Shown here piece after piece: positions 25,664 through 34,607 of a stretch of DNA of 64,000 bases (position 1 is its first letter; every line of letters starts with the position of its first letter). The notes beneath the pieces were generated by a model that did no database searches, was not told where the DNA came from, and worked only from the letters and a program-made list of their open reading frames with translations. This DNA comes from DYJE01 sp041660385 (GTDB lineage: Bacteria; Desulfobacterota; Desulfobacteria; Desulfobacterales; Desulfolunaceae), in NCBI GenBank assembly GCA_041660385.1, contig JBAZWJ010000029.1, forward strand, positions 7,369-71,368, in the 5' to 3' direction. Both the position numbers and the translations under genes were made by a program.

Positions 25664-27718
25664 CTATCTGATGGATAAAAGAGTGTCCAGCATCTCATCC
25701 GCGATTGAAAGGAGCTTGGACGCTGCGCTGTATGCTGTCTGGTACTTGGTCAGGTTGATGACCTCTTCATCCAGGGATACGGCTGAAACTGAATCCCTTT
25801 GTTCTTGAAGGGAATTCACCAGCTCTTGATAATTTTCCGTCTGGATTCCCGAAATTTTCGCCTGGATTCCGATTTCCGAAGCAAGACTTTCGAAAAGTTC
25901 TGCGGCTGTACCATCAATGGAGCTGGATGTCGCATCGCTGCCTCTGTTAAACTCCCAGCGAACTGAAATGAGGCTTGTATCCTGAATAGCTGAAGTGAGC
26001 AGGGCATTGGAATTGTCACCCGATGTGATAGCACCTGTGGCCGAATTGATCTGGCCTGTTTGTAACCGGGATGTGTCGGATATGAAAGAATCTACGGCCA
26101 TGGTTGATGCGTCCGTTCCGGTGAAAAATGTGTTTAAGCCCAGAATGGCGGCAAGCCCACTGTTGGTGCCGTTGTCGTTTCCAAATGCGAAGCTGTACTG
26201 TGATGAATCGGGAGAAAGCATGAGACGCCCGTTTGAAACAGAGGCCGAGACACCACCACCTGCGGCGGATATGGCTGTGTTGATATCGGTGGCCAGATCG
26301 GACAGGGTGTAAGCGGAAACATTTTCTGAAGGGACGCCTTCTGAATCGGTGGTCACCGTGAAAGTTCCACCGTTGAAAGGACCTGATTCGGCAGAAAGAT
26401 CAAGTGTCAGGCCGTCAATCTCAAAAACAGTGGAAAGATTACCTGCTTCTATGGTAAAGCGGCCCTCGGTCATGCCGGAAGACCAGGTAATTGTCACATC
26501 GCTTGCGCCTCCCATTGTTGCTGTGGGCGGATCGACCTTGAATACGTAGGTGTCGTTCACGCTGTTTGCTGTTCCATTGACATCGAAGGTTGTGGCTGAA
26601 ACAGGGTTGAGATTGGAAAGATCCACGGAAACATCCGTGAAGGTGGAGGGGGTCGTGGTTGAATTTTTGATCCAAAGAACGAACTCGGCAGAGGTGTCAA
26701 GTTTATCTGCAAAATCAAGGGTTGAGAAAAGACCACTGGAATCGACAGCATAGCTTCCGGTCATGGATTGGGACATATAATCCGACCCAACACCTTGGGA
26801 TGTCTGAAGGTTGACCTGGTATATCAGGGCTTCGGACAGTCCGTCCAGTTCAGCCTGGAGTTCGGGCAGGGTTTCGTCACGGATTTCAAGCCAGCCTTTG
26901 AGCTGTCCCTTTGTTATGCTGTCCGTGATATCCACATCGTTATCCGTACCGTTCCACAGGATCTGGCCCGATGAGTATTCAAGGGTGTGAGAGCTGTTGC
27001 CCGAAACAAGGGGAAAGCTTTTAGCCGTTAAAACCGAAACGGAACCGTCGCTTTCTTCAAAGGTTGTGATACCGGCCATAGATGAAAGTTCAGAGAGTAG
27101 AGCGCTACGCTGATCCCTCAAATCGTTGGCTGTTCCACCTCCTGATTCAACGGAAACAATGTCTGAGTTTAATCCGGCTATTTGCGCTGTGATGCTGTTG
27201 ATTTGAGATACGGAGGTTCCCATTTCATTGTCTAAGTTGCCCTTGATATCATTTAAACTCTGGCTCAGAGAATTGAACTGCTCTGCAAGTTGCTCCCCAG
27301 TTTCGTATACCACCATTCGTTCTGCATCACCTGACGGATTGTTCGATAGATCGCTCCATGCATTCCAGAATTCGGAGACAAGAGCGCTTAGTCCGTTTTC
27401 CCCATTGGAAGCGATGATGTTTTCAAGTGAGCTGAGGTACAGTTCTTTTTCTTCATAACAGGCGAGAGCTGATTTTTTGTCCATGAGAGACGATTCAAGA
27501 TAGGCGTCGCTGACACTTTTGATCTGGGAAACGGAAACTCCATTGCCAAGAACAAGAGAACCGATTTTAACCGATGTGCCGGACGTCATGTCAAGGGTCT
27601 GGCGGGTGTAATTCTCGTTGTCCACATTGGCCACATTCTGCCCGGTGACACTGATGCCGTACTGTTGGGCCGAAAGGGCAAGTTTTGCGATGCTGAGGGT
27701 CGATCCTATTCCTGTCAT
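25664..27718 (-). CDS. flgK: Flagellar hook-associated protein 1
   Basis: First junction protein between hook and filament. The 684-residue protein has the rod/hook-type N-terminal signature (LALSAQQYGISVTGQNVANV, ENYTRQTLDM) and the conserved C-terminus (VSLDEEVINLTKYQTAYSAA). The central third is expanded and of low complexity (Ser/Thr/Asp/Gly), as in other deltaproteobacterial FlgK proteins. AAAGGAGGCGGTC precedes the ATG. It lies 42 bases after flgE and 14 before flgL. Confidence 0.94.
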   Translation of the reverse strand: MTGIGSTLSIAKLALSAQQYGISVTGQNVANVDNENYTRQTLDMTSGTSVKIGSLVLGNGVSVSQIKSVSDAYLESSLMDKKSALACYEEKELYLSSLENIIASNGENGLSALVSEFWNAWSDLSNNPSGDAERMVVYETGEQLAEQFNSLSQSLNDIKGNLDNEMGTSVSQINSITAQIAGLNSDIVSVESGGGTANDLRDQRSALLSELSSMAGITTFEESDGSVSVLTAKSFPLVSGNSSHTLEYSSGQILWNGTDNDVDITDSITKGQLKGWLEIRDETLPELQAELDGLSEALIYQVNLQTSQGVGSDYMSQSMTGSYAVDSSGLFSTLDFADKLDTSAEFVLWIKNSTTTPSTFTDVSVDLSNLNPVSATTFDVNGTANSVNDTYVFKVDPPTATMGGASDVTITWSSGMTEGRFTIEAGNLSTVFEIDGLTLDLSAESGPFNGGTFTVTTDSEGVPSENVSAYTLSDLATDINTAISAAGGGVSASVSNGRLMLSPDSSQYSFAFGNDNGTNSGLAAILGLNTFFTGTDASTMAVDSFISDTSRLQTGQINSATGAITSGDNSNALLTSAIQDTSLISVRWEFNRGSDATSSSIDGTAAELFESLASEIGIQAKISGIQTENYQELVNSLQEQRDSVSAVSLDEEVINLTKYQTAYSAASKLLSIADEMLDTLLSIR

Positions 27719-27760
27719 GACCGCCTCCTTTGTTTGTATTCATTGATATTCAATTTCAGC

Positions 27761-29161
27761 CTACCGTTTCATGTCGATGGTTTCCGACAGCATGGCATCC
27801 AAGGTGGTGATGATTTTTGAATTAGCCTGGTAAGCCCTTTGAATCGTGATCATATTGACGAATTCTGTGGCGATATCCACATTGGACTGTTCATAAGAAT
27901 TAGGGGAAATACTCCCAAGTCCACTGGTGCCGGGGACATTGGTGATAGCTGTGCCGCTGTCCCGGGTTTCCCTGAAAAGATTGCCGCCCACGCTGTATAA
28001 ACCTTGTGGACTTAGGAAATCCGCTAAGGCCAGTTGGTACAGGGGGATAATCTCTCCGTTTGAATAAACACCGGTGATTACGCCATCTGAATCCACGTCG
28101 ATATCCTGAAGATCCCCCGAACCGTAACCATCTGCTGTCTGGTAAGTTGTGGTGGATGCTTTGGCGTACTGGGTGGAAGACAGGGAGCTGTTGTCCCAGA
28201 CCGTTCCGTCAAACCGGGTTCCCAAGTCCAGTTCGATGCTCATGTCAGTGGTGGCACCACCAAGAAAGTTGGCGCTGAATTCGTAATAGCCATTTGTGTC
28301 CACTGTGCCTGCTGTCCATGCACCTGTTGCAGGGTCTACCGAATTCATGGTGAGATCGAGGATGCTTCCCGAACTTTCTGAGAATTCTATGGTGCCGCTG
28401 GCCAGAAGCCCCTGATAAGTCGTAGTTGCAAAACCGGCTCTGTTGTCTTCGGATGGGCTGCATGTCACGATGTATTCCCATGTTGAGTCGGCTGTATCGC
28501 TTTTGTCGTAATACACCGTGATGTCGTGCTGGCTTCCCAATGAATCGTAGACGGCAAGGGTGGTCTGGTACTCGTAACTTTCGGAGCTGATTACAGGATC
28601 ATTGGTGGCATCCCAGGATGAGGCGAGGTCAGCTGTGTTGCTGGTGCTGTCCGCATCAAGGTTGGTGATTAGAGTGACGATTTCGCTTGCCTGAGGAGGC
28701 GAGGTAAAAGAACCCAGTATGATGTCGGTGACCGAGCCTTGTGCCTCCCCATTTTCGTCGAGGCTCCAGCCTTGAACAATGTACCCGTCCGATGTGACGA
28801 GGTTTCCTTCTTTGTCAAATTCGAAGTTACCGGCCCGTGTGTAGTAGGTGGAGCCGCTGTCAGGGTCCACGACCTTGAAGAAACCGTCGCCTCCAATGGC
28901 AAGGTCTGTGGCGTTTCCCGTGTTTTCAAAAGATCCTTGTGTGAAATCAAGGTCAACTGTGCTGATGGCCGAGCCCCGCCCTACCTGGGTTGAGCCAGAC
29001 TGGGTGGAAATGGACTGGCTCAGCAGATCTTCAAAACAGTAATCGCTGCTTTTATAGCCGATGGTATTGGCGTTTGAGATGTTGTTGCCGATGATCTGCA
29101 TGGTGTTACCTGTGGATGTGAGTCCACTGACGCCTGTATATAATCCGCTGGTGAGTGACAT
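27761..29161 (-). CDS. flgE: Flagellar hook protein
   Basis: Forms the flexible hook. The 466-residue protein begins SLTSGLYTGVSGLTSTGNTM, with the class signature NNISNANTIGYKSS near 27-40, and ends in the Flg_bbr_C pattern (NVDIATEFVNMITIQRAYQA NSK). In between are the hook D1/D2 domains. A Cys at about residue 42 (SDYCFED) is unusual for an exported hook subunit. It lies 65 bases downstream of flgD and upstream of flgK, linking the hook and junction genes in one unit. Confidence 0.94.
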   Translation of the reverse strand: MSLTSGLYTGVSGLTSTGNTMQIIGNNISNANTIGYKSSDYCFEDLLSQSISTQSGSTQVGRGSAISTVDLDFTQGSFENTGNATDLAIGGDGFFKVVDPDSGSTYYTRAGNFEFDKEGNLVTSDGYIVQGWSLDENGEAQGSVTDIILGSFTSPPQASEIVTLITNLDADSTSNTADLASSWDATNDPVISSESYEYQTTLAVYDSLGSQHDITVYYDKSDTADSTWEYIVTCSPSEDNRAGFATTTYQGLLASGTIEFSESSGSILDLTMNSVDPATGAWTAGTVDTNGYYEFSANFLGGATTDMSIELDLGTRFDGTVWDNSSLSSTQYAKASTTTYQTADGYGSGDLQDIDVDSDGVITGVYSNGEIIPLYQLALADFLSPQGLYSVGGNLFRETRDSGTAITNVPGTSGLGSISPNSYEQSNVDIATEFVNMITIQRAYQANSKIITTLDAMLSETIDMKR

Positions 29162-29226
29162 GGTTGTTTCCCCTTTGTTTCAAATGGTTATCATAATGGA
29201 GATTTTCCCCATTATGGGTTTATCGA

Positions 29227-29922
29227 TCACGACGATTGATCTGTGATCTCGACGATGGAATCGAAGGAGATCGTTTTTCCATCGACAAGCAGGTATGGGC
29301 TTCCGTCCACATAGCTAATTCCTGTGACTTCTCCGTGTTCGGATGAGTCTACGGAAAAGCTGGATCCAGAACCATCTGTGGCAATTAGGTTATAGATATA
29401 AGTCCCGTCATCCACTGCTTGCCCTGAACTGTCGGTACCGTCCCATGTCACAGAATGGGTTCCTTGTTCTGTCTCACCCACGTCCACGCGGGTGATTTCA
29501 TTGCCGTCACTGTCGTAAACAACCATCTCAACCGATGCTGTTTCATCAAGAGAAAAGCTGACTTTTGTTACATCATCTCCATCCACCGTAAGAGTATTGG
29601 ATGATGTGGTGATTTCTTTTCCGATGTAATCCAGCATGTTGATCTGGGTTAAATCTCCAATGCTCTCAGACATCCCTTCGAGAAGACTGTTCGATTCAAT
29701 TTGCTGTTCAAGCATGGAAAAATCCGTGAGCTGGGATGTTAGGGCTTCGCTGTCCATAGGATTTAAAGGATCCTGATACTGCATCTGGGTCATCAGAATG
29801 GTGATGAACTCGTCTTTACTGATACTCGCCCCATCATCTTCGGTTGTTTCGCTTGTGGCGCTTGTTGAAGACGTAAGACCATTGAGATAATCGCTGATTG
29901 AAACCGAGCCGACCGTTGACAT
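29227..29922 (-). CDS. flgD: Flagellar hook cap/assembly protein
   Basis: Scaffold needed for hook polymerisation, later lost from the structure. The 231-residue protein has the FlgD N-terminal pattern (ISKDEFITILMTQMQYQDPL followed by NPMDSEALTSQLTDFSMLEQ), a FlgD Ig-like domain (HSVTWDGTDSSGQAVDDGTY) and a tudor-like end with GEVTGISYVDG. GGAGGTGTGTC precedes the ATG. It is the first gene of the visible flagellar unit; upstream lies an IS3 remnant, so the native promoter may have been disturbed. I see no clear sigma-28 or sigma-54 promoter. Confidence 0.92.
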   Translation of the reverse strand: MSTVGSVSISDYLNGLTSSTSATSETTEDDGASISKDEFITILMTQMQYQDPLNPMDSEALTSQLTDFSMLEQQIESNSLLEGMSESIGDLTQINMLDYIGKEITTSSNTLTVDGDDVTKVSFSLDETASVEMVVYDSDGNEITRVDVGETEQGTHSVTWDGTDSSGQAVDDGTYIYNLIATDGSGSSFSVDSSEHGEVTGISYVDGSPYLLVDGKTISFDSIVEITDQSS

Positions 29923-30087
29923 GACACACCTCCGCTTGATTCATAGGTTTCCTGGTTTGTTTTTGGAAGAGGGGGTGGGTGAACAGCTGTGGCGTGAGAA
30001 AAAATCCCTTTGGAAGAGGATAGTTATACCATTCCCGCTCTTCGAAAAACAGATTGACAAAGCGGGGTCAAAACGACATAATTCAAA

Positions 30088-30618
30088 TGTCTGGGGCATA
30101 CATCCGGACACCTTCATGCAGGCGGATTAGGGGGGCATCCCTGGTCCGCTTGTTCATTTTGATCCCTTGTTACCGATTTTTTTTATTGTGTCATATTTTT
30201 TTCCCTCGTTTGTCTTCGAATAGTTCTTCGGCCATTTTTTTCAATTGTGACTTCCAGTTTTTGATCTGATTCGGATGCAGCTGGTAATCGTAAGCGATTT
30301 CTTTAAGTGATTTGTCGCTGCTTAAGGCCTCGAAAACAACCTTGGCCTTGAACTGGCCACTGTATCGATTTCTTCTCTTTGAATCATCGACATATTCAGA
30401 TAACATGGTGACTCCTTACTTAAATAACTTGAAACGGTCGCTCTTATTGCGATTGTCAAACTCAAGGATATACACCATGGGCATTCCGGTTCATTTGATT
30501 GAACCAGCAGAGGATTGAGGCGTTGTATCCCCGCTAAATAGCGTTGATGATAAATCATCTTTTCAAAGCGAGAACAAAACGTAAGGGGAAGGTGTCTGGG
30601 GCATACAGTCGGACACCT
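30088..30618 (-). mobile_element. IS3-family remnant bounded by two 26-bp direct repeats
   Basis: The 26-bp unit TGTCTGGGGCATAC...CGGACACCT occurs at 30088-30113 and 30593-30618 in the same orientation, 24 or so bases matching. Its own ends are complementary (TGTC...GACA), as at IS3 termini. Between them is a truncated orfA on the minus strand; the large orfB transposase gene is absent. The element therefore cannot move by itself. Confidence 0.65.
30191..30406 (-). pseudogene. IS3-family transposase OrfA, truncated
   Basis: The 71-residue product has the OrfA helix-turn-helix typical of IS3/IS911: RRNRYSGQFKAKVVFEALSS, LKEIAYDYQLHPNQIKNWKS. Complete OrfA proteins have about 95-105 residues with a C-terminal leucine zipper, which is missing here: after DKRGKK an A-rich run leads straight to a stop. 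No orfB follows. It is an inactive relic upstream of flgD. Confidence 0.8.
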
Positions 30619-31316
30619 GAATCAGCATGTGGAAAAGGGGCATCTTTTCAGTCGGCTGATCGCTCTGATCTCAAGTTCATGTATTTAAACTCCTTATGAC
30701 CATTATTTGAATCAAGTCTGGCTAAAGTATTTTGCAATGTACAGGCCAGAGACAGGTTTATGCAAATGGAAAAAAACATTTGAAACAGGAATAAGTTACC
30801 CTTTTTTAGATTCTAATCATTCAACTCTTATGTTTAGAACTCAAATTACACCCTGATGAATACACATAAATTCAAGCATTTTTCAATTCTATATAATGAA
30901 AAGCCGTCATTTTTTTTAATCGATTGATTTATCTTTATTCAGCGCCCGTAAAGCGTAACGTATAAGATTCGTGTTTTTCCATTTTTTAATTCGAGAAAAT
31001 GTATGGGGAATTGGATTCAAACAATAGAAGGAATGATTTCGTGATGACCTGACCAGAAAAAAATTCCTGTGACTGGGCAAATATTTCCGGGTTGTATTTT
31101 TGCAGAATAATCATCGTGCGGAATTATTGACAGGGCGGATCTTTAATCCACCTATGAACACTGAATGCCAAAAGACATCTGACGGGAATTTTATAAGCCG
31201 TATCTGAGTGGTCAGTTGCAAAAAAATGGGAATGGGCCAAACTTACTCTTCAAATCTCTTGCCAACAAGGGTAGAATCCCCGAACGTATTCAAATTCAAA
31301 GGATAGAGGTGCCCCT
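30619..31316. other. Long AT-rich intergenic region without recognised genes
   Basis: About 700 bases between the IS remnant and the DUF748 gene. No coding frame with a plausible start, codon use or match was seen. A weak promoter candidate is TTGACA at 31127 with CCTATG at 31151. Short T and A runs are frequent. It may hold the promoter of the DUF748 gene. Confidence 0.5.
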
Positions 31317-34244
31317 ATGCGTATATTCAAGCGGTTTGTCATTGTATTTGTCAGTCTTTTCGTTTTCACCGGCGTGGTGGGGTTTTTCATTTTCCCTTAC
31401 ATCCTGAAAGCCGTCATCATGTCCAAGGGTTCCGAAGCCTTGGAGAGGAAACTTACCATCGAAAAGATTGACATCAATCCTTACAAACTTACGGTGAAGG
31501 TCACCGGGTTTTCGCTTTTCGAACCTTCGGGCAAGGAAACCTTCGTGTCGTTCAAGGAATTGTTTGTCAACATCAACGGAAGTTATTCCCTGGCTAAACG
31601 GTCGCTGATACTTGAAGCCGTAAGCCTTGACGGGCTTTACGCTGGAATTACACGTCATCCGGACAACACCTACAATTTCACCGATCTGATCAAAGAGAAA
31701 AAGGAGCCCGATCCCAACGAAGAACCGTTTCATTTTTCCGTGAGCAATATCAAACTTACCCACGGAAGTCTTGATTTCAGGGATGAGCCTGTGGGGGCGG
31801 AGCATAAGGTCCGGGATATCCTTTTGGCCGTTCCCTTTGTTTCCAATATTGATCACGATGTTCAGAGCTATGTGAAGCCTGCGTTTTCCGCAACGGTTAA
31901 CGGCCATACTTTTGCCCTTGAAGGAAGGACCAAACCTTTTGACAATTCAAAAACCACCTCACTCGACATTTCCCTTGCCGATGTGGACATCCCGTCTTAC
32001 ATGAAATACGTTCCGGTTAAGCTGAACGGCGAGCTGGCCTCGGCAAAGCTGGATACCAAGATCCGCCTTGATTTTGTCATGGCAAAGGGTGAATCGCCGA
32101 CCCTTAAACTTTCAGGCGATGTGACGTTGCGGGATACGGTTATAAAAGACAGCCGCAAAAATACCGTTCTTTCCGTTCCGTCCCTTGCTGTGGCCCTGGC
32201 CGAAAGCGAACCGCTTAAATCAGATATCCATTTTTCACGCATTGCGATGACAAAACCGGTTCTTGTGGTTGATCGGAACAAAAAAGGAGACTTGAACATC
32301 CTGGGCATTCTTCCTAAAGGCGGGAAGAAAAAAGTACCGGAGAAAAAAGAAGAGAAAGCGCCGGAAAAAGCAAACAACCCGCTTAAGCTTAAAATCGACG
32401 AATGCGTTCTCGACGCCGCTGATATTGCATACCGTGACGCGGTTCCCTCGGATCGAGTGAAAATAAGGGTTTCACCCTTGACCATCAAAGTCACGAATTT
32501 TTCAAATCAGAAGAATGAAAAGGCAACCATAGACGTGGCTTTCAACCTGGACAAGAAGAAAGGCGCCCTGTCGGTGACCGGCCCTGTTGGGATTGACCCT
32601 CTTCAGGCGGATCTTTCCCTTGATCTGAAAAACTTGGCCATCAGGACATTTCAACCTTATTTCACCGATCAGATTAAAATCGACGTGACCAAAGGAACCA
32701 TTGGAACCAAAGGACGTTTAAACCTCGTTATGGACAAAGCAGGAAAACCGAAGGTGACCTACGAAGGGGAAATCGGTGTATCACGTCTGGCCACCATCGA
32801 CAAAGCAAGGGCTAATGATTTCATCAAATGGCGCCAACTGAACTTTGACCGGATCAAAACGGGATTCAATCCCTTTTTCCTCGATATCAAGGGAATTTCC
32901 CTCACCGATTATTACGCCAAGCTGGTGGTGAACAATGATGGAAGCATGAACATTTCCGATATATTCGGTGATTCGAAAGGTGGAAAAAAGAAAGCGGCAA
33001 AACAGGAAAAAACCAAAACAGCAACAGCAAAAAAGAAATCGTCTGATCCCCTCAAGGATATTCGTATAGGAAAGGTCAGCTTCCAGGGTGGGTCGGTGGA
33101 TTTTGCTGATAACAAAATACAACCCAATTACTCGGTTAACATCAAAAAGCTTACCGGCAGTGTCACCGGTCTTTCCTCTGAACAGATCTCACGGGCCAAA
33201 GTGGATTTAAGGGGAAATTTCGGTTATGGTTCGCCTGTTTTCATCGCGGGCCGGATCAACCCTCTTGCAACAGATCTTTTTCTGGACATTATGGTCAAGT
33301 TCAAGGATATCGAATTAAGCCCGACCACACCCTATACCAGTACCTTTCTCGGCTATCCCGTTTCCAAGGGCAAGCTCGACCTGAACGTCAGCTATCTTAT
33401 TGATAAGGGGAATCTCAAAGCAGAAAACAAGATATCGTTCAACCAGTTGACTTTTGGGGACAAAGTGGAAAGCGAGCAGGCCATCAAGGCCCCAGTGAAG
33501 CTGGCCGTAGCGCTCCTGACCGACCGGAACGGCCAGATCAATCTGGATGTCCCCCTTTCCGGTAGCCTTAAAGATCCGAAATTCAAAGTCTGGCCCGTGG
33601 TTTGGCAGGTTTTTAAAAATCTGATCATGAAGGCTGTCATGTCTCCTTTCTCCCTCCTTGCCTCTCTGGGTGCAGATGAGGAAACCTCGTTCGTGGAGTT
33701 TGATTACGGCAGCTCCGCTGTTAACGAAGCGTCGATGAAGAAAGTCGAAATCATGACCAAGGCCCTTTACGACAGGCCCAACCTCAACATGGACATTGAG
33801 CCTTACGTGGATCTTGAAAAAGACAAAGAAAGCCTGAAAGAAGTCGAGATGACGAACCGGGTCAAGGCCCAGAAACTCAAGGCATCTCTCGCCAAAGGCG
33901 GCCCGGCCATTTCTCTGGATCAGGTGACGGTTGGTGACGAGGAGTACCTGGCTTACCTCACCCTGGCCTACCATGCGGAGCCCTTCCCCAAACCCAGAAC
34001 GGAAGGTGGCAAAGTGAAACCCCTTGTCCGTGAAGAAATGGAAAAACTGATGCTGTCCAGTATCGACATCGGCGAAAGCGAGTTGAGGCTGCTTGCATCA
34101 AAACGCGCAGAAACCGTTAAAGAACTGTTGTTAAAATCGGGTCAGGTGGACGGAGGCCGGATCTTTCTGGTGGAGCCCAAAACCCTGAACCCGGAAAAGA
34201 ATGAAAAATTCAAGGACAGTCGGGTGAATTTTGTTTTGAAATAA
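31317..34244 (+). CDS. DUF748/AsmA-like envelope protein
   Basis: A 975-residue protein with one N-terminal membrane helix (about 7-30) and a long periplasmic part built from repeated AsmA/DUF748-type beta segments, for example LDISLADVDIPSYMKYVPVK, VVDRNKKGDLNI and NISDIFGDSKGGKKK. Members of the wider AsmA/YhdP group form elongated beta-groove bridges implicated in lipid transport between membranes. Two Lys/Glu-rich linkers (about 335-355 and 555-580) separate domains. The C-terminal part (about 800-975) contains an OmpA-like pattern near LLASKRAETVKELLLKSGQV. The ATG at 31317 follows AGAGGTG. It stands alone; neighbours are unrelated. Confidence 0.85.
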   Translation: MRIFKRFVIVFVSLFVFTGVVGFFIFPYILKAVIMSKGSEALERKLTIEKIDINPYKLTVKVTGFSLFEPSGKETFVSFKELFVNINGSYSLAKRSLILEAVSLDGLYAGITRHPDNTYNFTDLIKEKKEPDPNEEPFHFSVSNIKLTHGSLDFRDEPVGAEHKVRDILLAVPFVSNIDHDVQSYVKPAFSATVNGHTFALEGRTKPFDNSKTTSLDISLADVDIPSYMKYVPVKLNGELASAKLDTKIRLDFVMAKGESPTLKLSGDVTLRDTVIKDSRKNTVLSVPSLAVALAESEPLKSDIHFSRIAMTKPVLVVDRNKKGDLNILGILPKGGKKKVPEKKEEKAPEKANNPLKLKIDECVLDAADIAYRDAVPSDRVKIRVSPLTIKVTNFSNQKNEKATIDVAFNLDKKKGALSVTGPVGIDPLQADLSLDLKNLAIRTFQPYFTDQIKIDVTKGTIGTKGRLNLVMDKAGKPKVTYEGEIGVSRLATIDKARANDFIKWRQLNFDRIKTGFNPFFLDIKGISLTDYYAKLVVNNDGSMNISDIFGDSKGGKKKAAKQEKTKTATAKKKSSDPLKDIRIGKVSFQGGSVDFADNKIQPNYSVNIKKLTGSVTGLSSEQISRAKVDLRGNFGYGSPVFIAGRINPLATDLFLDIMVKFKDIELSPTTPYTSTFLGYPVSKGKLDLNVSYLIDKGNLKAENKISFNQLTFGDKVESEQAIKAPVKLAVALLTDRNGQINLDVPLSGSLKDPKFKVWPVVWQVFKNLIMKAVMSPFSLLASLGADEETSFVEFDYGSSAVNEASMKKVEIMTKALYDRPNLNMDIEPYVDLEKDKESLKEVEMTNRVKAQKLKASLAKGGPAISLDQVTVGDEEYLAYLTLAYHAEPFPKPRTEGGKVKPLVREEMEKLMLSSIDIGESELRLLASKRAETVKELLLKSGQVDGGRIFLVEPKTLNPEKNEKFKDSRVNFVLK

Positions 34245-34260
34245 TGAAACCTTATTCTTG

Positions 34261-34286
34261 TAGGGGCGGGTTCCAAACCCGTCCCA
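34261..34286. repeat. Dispersed palindrome GGCGGGTTCCAAACCCGTCC, forward copy
   Basis: Imperfect palindrome around GGGTTCCAAACCC with a TAGGGG lead. It faces an inverted copy at 34571-34595, and together they flank the small ribbon-helix-helix gene. Confidence 0.85.
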
Positions 34287-34315
34287 CTTGTCATCATACT
34301 AAGAGGAGGTGACTC

Positions 34316-34537
34316 ATGGATACTGTCAGAGTGACCATAACCATTGCCAAAGATCTTGTTACGACTATTGATCAGCTCAGCAGACAGGCCCAACTTTCCC
34401 GCAGCAAATACATTACAAATGTGCTTCGTGAAAAAATTTCTCAGGAAAATGAAATAATGATCAAGGGAAAATATAATCAGGTTTTTTCTGATGATAGAAT
34501 ACGGAAAGAGCAGCTTGACATGTTAAAATGGTTTTAA
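34316..34537 (+). CDS. Ribbon-helix-helix (CopG/Arc-like) protein
   Basis: A 73-residue protein. Residues 1-45 match the RHH_1 pattern: beta strand VRVTITIAKDLVTTIDQLSR, then QAQLSRSKYITNVLREKI. The tail has 25 more residues that could bind a toxin. AGAGGAGGTGACTC gives an excellent ribosome site before ATG 34316. No toxin gene follows: the next gene is convergent and unrelated. It is boxed in by inverted copies of the GGCGGGTTCCAAACCC repeat 30 bases before and 34 bases after. It may be an orphan antitoxin or a stand-alone DNA-binding protein. Confidence 0.85.
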   Translation: MDTVRVTITIAKDLVTTIDQLSRQAQLSRSKYITNVLREKISQENEIMIKGKYNQVFSDDRIRKEQLDMLKWF

Positions 34538-34570
34538 TCCCGATTAGCATTCATCATGGCACAATCATCA

Positions 34571-34595
34571 GGCGGGTTTGGAACCCGCCTCTACA
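34571..34595. repeat. Dispersed palindrome GGCGGGTTTGGAACCCGCC, inverted copy
   Basis: Inverted partner of 34261-34286, ending in TCTAC where others have CCTAC. It lies 34 bases after the ribbon-helix-helix stop. Confidence 0.85.
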
Positions 34596-34607
34596 GGCCG
34601 AACCAGT

